Part shown: piece after piece, positions 7,546-11,303 of the stretch
How positions within the stretch are numbered: position 1 is the first letter of the stretch
How the letters are laid out: each line of letters begins with the position of its first letter
Assembly: GCA_015679605.1 (NCBI GenBank)
Contig: JAAAVE010000982.1
Coordinates: 1 to 11,303 of the forward strand
Source: Podila epigama
Lineage: Eukaryota > Mortierellomycota > Mortierellomycetes > Mortierellales > Mortierellaceae
DNA: 11,303 nt
Direction of reading: 5' to 3'
The notes under the pieces: model-generated
What the model saw: only the letters and a program-made list of their open reading frames with translations
Database searches by the model: none
What the model was told of the DNA's origin: nothing
Program-made: the position numbers and the translations under genes

Positions 7546-10500
7546 TCAAGAGCTCGATGAAAGCCGACGAGCGATCTGACCCCAGCGATCCCAAATATCC
7601 TGAGCAATCTCGATCGTATCGCCAACAGCATCCACAGCATACTTCTTGACTCTCAGTGGATTCTCTTGATCTGCCTGCAACAGGCATCCTTGGCCCAGAC
7701 ACGTCGACTCTTTTTGCCATGCAGTCTCAACCTTGAGTGAATCAACCTTGTAGGCCTCGTAATCCAGTGGATGCCTATCCTTGACAGCAGTCACCACTCG
7801 GTCCACGAAAATCTCCCAGCGTGGATAATAAAACTCCTTCACGAGGCCGCCCCAGTGCTTCGACGCATAATCGGCCAACCCTCTCTGGCCCTGGGGTCCC
7901 CACCAAGTAATCTGGTTACGCGCATTGAACTCGAGATAATCAGAGTACGCGCTAATGTCAGTCGTCACATTGGCAGCCGAGGCCGATGCCGCTGCAATCT
8001 TGGCCGAAAGTCGAGCATCCCGGATCCAAGGTCCAACCATAAAGTGAGAATGACTCGAGAGAATCCTGTCTACATCCTTGACAAGATCCAAAATCAACGA
8101 ACCCGTGCCTCGAGCCCGTTCCAAATTCATATCCATGTAGGCTTGAACAAACTCCTTGTGCAGTCCGGGTAGCACAATCGCTACGAGTACTTCGCGCGTC
8201 ACATCCACGAGATCGTACCGAAACGAGGACACATTCAGTGGCAGATTGGCTTCCTCCTTCACAGAAGAGACTTTGGCGGGTGGTGGAAGGGTCGTCGCAG
8301 GAGGAACGAGCGCATTATGCTTTGTTGGCTTGTTCTGGCCAATGATTTCCAAAAAGGTCAATCGGATCACGTTTGAAAAAGATGTTGCCAGCGAACCCTT
8401 GTGGACCTTGTCCTTGGCCAGGGCAGGGTGATCACCGAATCGGTCTGATGTCAATGGGGGCTCTGTCGGAGCATAGCCCAAGCCAGCCTTGACTACGCCT
8501 TCAATCATTTTCGAGATTGCACCATTGCCTCGTCGAAGTCTCGAAGATTCTGTTTGAGTCGACTCTACAAGCTGACCCCAGGCATTGGTGACTCGAGTCT
8601 TGTCGTACCAAAACTCTGTTGGCATGAATCCCTTGTGAACCATATCAAAGGAAGGCGTGCCGTCCAAAAATGATTTTGACTGACTCATCTGGCCCGTCTT
8701 GCAGTCCCACACAGTCTCGCTCAGAACTTTCCAGGCAGCCAACATTGCGGGTGTGGTTTGATTTGGGCCGTAGCGGCGTCTCAAGAACGCTTCAAGATGA
8801 GAAGGTCCATCAAGCATGGGTTGATCTCCAGCGAGAGTTGGTGGCTCGACTGCATACCAAGGAATATCGAGGATGAGTTGGTAGAGGTACTCGTTGTTGT
8901 TGATGCCTTCCATAGTTATGCCCATACCGCGCATGGTTTTAGCAGGGTGCTTGAATCCAGCCAATGGCTCTGTCAACAGTGTAGGCAGAGTGCCATAAAG
9001 TCCCTGTCCACCACCAAAGTTATTAAGCCTAAAGTGTTGTTTTTGCAAGGAGAGAGCAAAATGTGGAGTGAGTGATATGTCATGACAATACATAAAAGAG
9101 TTGATTATACATCAACTAGCCAGACTTTTTTTTTTGAAAAATAGAAAATATATATATAAAAGAAAATTTACATGCTCCATCCCCAGTCAATGCCAAAGAA
9201 GCCTTGGCTAGATCCCCAAAGAGGAGCAACATCAGAATAGAGATCAATGACAAAGGCATCACGGCCGTTGTTGACCTCGCGAATGCCATCAAAAAAGGCC
9301 TTTGTCTGAGCAGGCTGCCAGATCTCACGGTGGAGCAGGAACCATCCTTGGAGGACCCAGACAGCTTGTGGGTCAGCCTTTTTGAGAGCTCTCATGACGC
9401 TGGCGGTTGTGCCCTGGAGGCAATCGACCCTGGTACAGGTGGGATGTAATTCGTTGTAGAGGTCGAGGAGGTAATAGTGAGAGGTGTAGCCGTTATACAT
9501 GGACGTCTGGAGTTTGATGAACTGTTCTGAGAGGGTGACAAAGAGTGGGTCAGTTGAAGGGACAAAGTTGACTTTGCTGTATCTCTCGGGCATGGCAGCC
9601 CAGTCCGAGGCCTGTTGGAACTTTGTGTTGGGGAACTTTTTGACGAGGGCGCGAGGGACGAATCCGTTAAAGGAGGGCAAGATTGCTGTGATGTTGAAGA
9701 CGTTCATCCGTTGAATGATCCTACAAACGTGGTTTGATTGAGGGGCGCAGAAAACAGGAGAGAGAGAGAAGAGCCATGTGGTGGTGGCGGCGGCGGTAAG
9801 TAAAGTGGAAAAAAAGTACGAGAAAATACTTCTAGTTCAGTCATCTGGACAACTATGTATCGAGTCGAGCATCATTCAAAAAAAGAAAAATATGACATAA
9901 AGTACATACAGCTGCTGAAGTTCCCACTGGCTATCAATCCAATCGTTCTTGTATTGTGTGTCGTTCTCATAACCCCACGATCCTTGAGTGTTTCCCATTC
10001 GTTGCCATGGCATGAAAGCAGGTCCTCCAATAAAATCATTCAGTTCCTGACGAGTCAAACCAAGGCTCTCGTAAAAGCGACGCACAACATATTCCTGACC
10101 GACCATGCCCAACGCCATGTTTACGCCGTTGAGCATCATCCAATCTATCGATTTTTTCATTTTTTTTTTTTAGTCTGGGGGGTGGTTGGACAAGAATAAA
10201 TGGACAAAAAAATAACAAAGATAGCCCAACAGCCAGAATGAACAAGGGGGGTAGTCGGATCACTTACCGAGTTCACGTTCCCATCGGTCCCAGTCCCAAA
10301 AGGCGTACGAGTAACCAAAGGTGACGACGTTCATGTAATATCTCAATGGAACAAAGCTGGCTCGGATAATGCCAGCAGGATCGGATGTGACCTCTGGAGT
10401 GATGACTGGAGGGACAGGTGGGAGTCCGTTTTGGGTGTCATTGAATCGATTGCCGCTCCAGGTGAGTTCGACCTGGCAGACATGCTTGAGATAGTAGTTG

Positions 10501-10985
10501 AGACCTGCGCCGAGTGCGGACAAGGAAGCACCTTCAATCAAGATTTGTTTCTTTTCAATTTCGCCCTCCTTGCCAGTGCCCTTTTGTGGAGAGTTGGAAA
10601 GACGAAATGTGTCATGAATGTTTGTGGTGGATGTTCCAGTGAGACCAGGGACGAGCTTGAATTGAAAGTGAGAGTGGTAGACCGTTGGAAGGAGACGTTG
10701 GACGAGGGCATAGAGTGGTTGTTCAGAGAGTGGTTCCTGTCGCTTATTGAGTAAGGATGTAGTAGTAGTGTTGGAGGTGGATAACCGTGGTGGAGGTGGT
10801 TGTGTTTGTGTTAATGGCTCTGATGATGGTTCCTTTCCTGAGCTAGCCAAGGATTGTATAGTGACGGGTGAGGCATGGGAGGAGATGAAGTGGGTTGAAG
10901 AGATGAAGAGGAGTAAGGAGAGGATGAAGACGAGTGAGGAGTATCGTGGGTGCCTTGTTGAACGGTAGTGCGGTGAGGATGCCAT
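7546..10985 (-). CDS. Secreted alpha-N-acetylglucosaminidase, GH89 (NAGLU family), four exons
   Basis: Minus-strand exons 10985-10268, 10144-9910, 9720-9172 and 9028-7546 join in phase to 994 residues. The family is clear from [32 protein letters not shown] (residues about 216-246, split by intron 1), GPAFMPWQRMGN, ADPQAVWVLQGW, SMLNNFGGGQGLYG and the C-terminal LWGPEG-like WWGPQGQRGLADYASK. Candidate catalytic acids are Glu408 (LYNELHP) and Glu541 (TMEGINNNEY), aligning with the human NAGLU pair. GH89 enzymes remove terminal alpha-linked GlcNAc. A hydrophobic signal segment (about 17-31, then SSHASP) and several N-glycosylation sequons indicate secretion or a vacuolar route. It is longer than human NAGLU (743 residues) through an N-terminal linker and an insertion near 660-767. 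The substrate in a fungus is not evident. Confidence 0.95.
9029..9171 (-). other. GH89 gene intron 3
   Basis: On the minus strand the donor is GTAAAT and the acceptor is CTTTAG, phase 2. The join gives DWGWSM-LNNFGGGQG, matching the family CMLHNFGG motif, so the boundary is firm. Confidence 0.95.
9721..9909 (-). other. GH89 gene intron 2
   Basis: On the minus strand the donor is GTATGT and the acceptor is TTTGTAG, phase 2. The join gives WELQQ-LIIQRMNVFNIT. It contains a CCGCCGCC-type triplet run and CT repeats. Confidence 0.93.
10145..10267 (-). other. GH89 gene intron 1
   Basis: On the minus strand the donor is GTAAGT and the acceptor is ATCGATAG, phase 1. The join gives [12 protein letters not shown], the family sequence. 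Confidence 0.95.
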
Positions 10986-11303
10986 TGTTTTTTTTTATGC
11001 TTGTTTTGTTTGGGTTTTTTGGTCGTTGACTAGTTTGATGGGAGTTTTGTTTCCGTTTTCCTATTCCTGAGTGCTGTGAATATGAAATTTAGGCGGAGAA
11101 AGTTGAATCGATTCGGAGGATGCTCCGTCCAACAGCCCAGAGTCCGAGTAGACAAGTCTGGAAGGAAGGAAGGAAGGAAGGAAGGAAGGATGAGAGAAAA
11201 GAAGCGAATCAGTTAAGTGTTATCAGGCGAGTGGTCATGGGTGGGGGTGACAGACAGGGTGGATGTATAATGGAGAGTATGGATTGGGGGGTGGGTAAGG
11301 GGG
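10986..11303 (-). promoter_or_regulatory. Upstream region of the GH89 gene
   Basis: There is no convincing coding sequence. Directly upstream of the ATG (minus strand) is an A-run. A minus-strand ATTATACA lies near 11264-11271, too far (about 280 bp) to call with confidence as a TATA box. The GGAA repeat lies between. Confidence 0.4.
11160..11190. repeat. GGAA tetranucleotide microsatellite
   Basis: Nearly eight GGAA units (TTCC on the strand of the GH89 gene) lie about 175-205 bp upstream of its ATG, followed by a purine-rich stretch. Confidence 0.95.

Noticed and set aside
10431-10968. Plus-strand frames opposite GH89 exon 1
   Set aside because: They are antisense to a well-supported exon encoding signal peptide and GH89 N-terminal domain.

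Overview
The window is nuclear DNA from a fungus. It carries three protein genes broken by short spliceosomal introns, with GTAAG/GTATG-type donors and YAG acceptors. Intergenic spaces are compact and rich in poly-T, and one gene has glutamine- and asparagine-rich low-complexity tails. The style and protein content fit an early-diverging lineage, with Mortierellomycotina/Mucoromycota my best guess. I recognised this from protein families and gene style, not from a search. No tRNA, rRNA, CRISPR array or intact transposon was seen.

Layout: (1) Positions 175-6019, plus strand: a large MOV10/SDE3-type superfamily 1 RNA helicase in four exons, 1807 residues as I join it. It has a long disordered Q/S/P-rich N-terminus, the complete set of helicase motifs, and an acidic then Asn-rich C-terminus. 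(2) Positions 6020-6556: T-rich 3' flank of the helicase, then a TATA-like stretch and a CT-rich tract leading to a splice acceptor. (3) Positions 6557-7371, plus strand: RPB8/RPABC3, the small subunit shared by RNA polymerases I, II and III. All but about its first 20-25 residues is present, in two exons separated by an unusually long 438-bp intron. (4) Positions 7372-7545: a short convergent 3' interval. (5) Positions 7546-10985, minus strand: a secreted GH89 alpha-N-acetylglucosaminidase (NAGLU family) in four exons, 994 residues. (6) Positions 10986-11303: its upstream region, with a GGAA microsatellite.

The three genes do not form a pathway. The helicase family acts in RNA silencing and RNA turnover, RPB8 in core transcription, and the GH89 enzyme in glycan breakdown. 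The most interesting signals are in RPB8. No canonical first coding exon is visible upstream. Its long intron contains a phase-compatible possible alternative terminal exon, flanked by a T-rich and an A-rich segment that could pair. Secondary points are a stop-free 129-bp intron in the helicase, the helicase DEVG motif II, and a possible Kex2 site and a large insertion in the GH89 protein.
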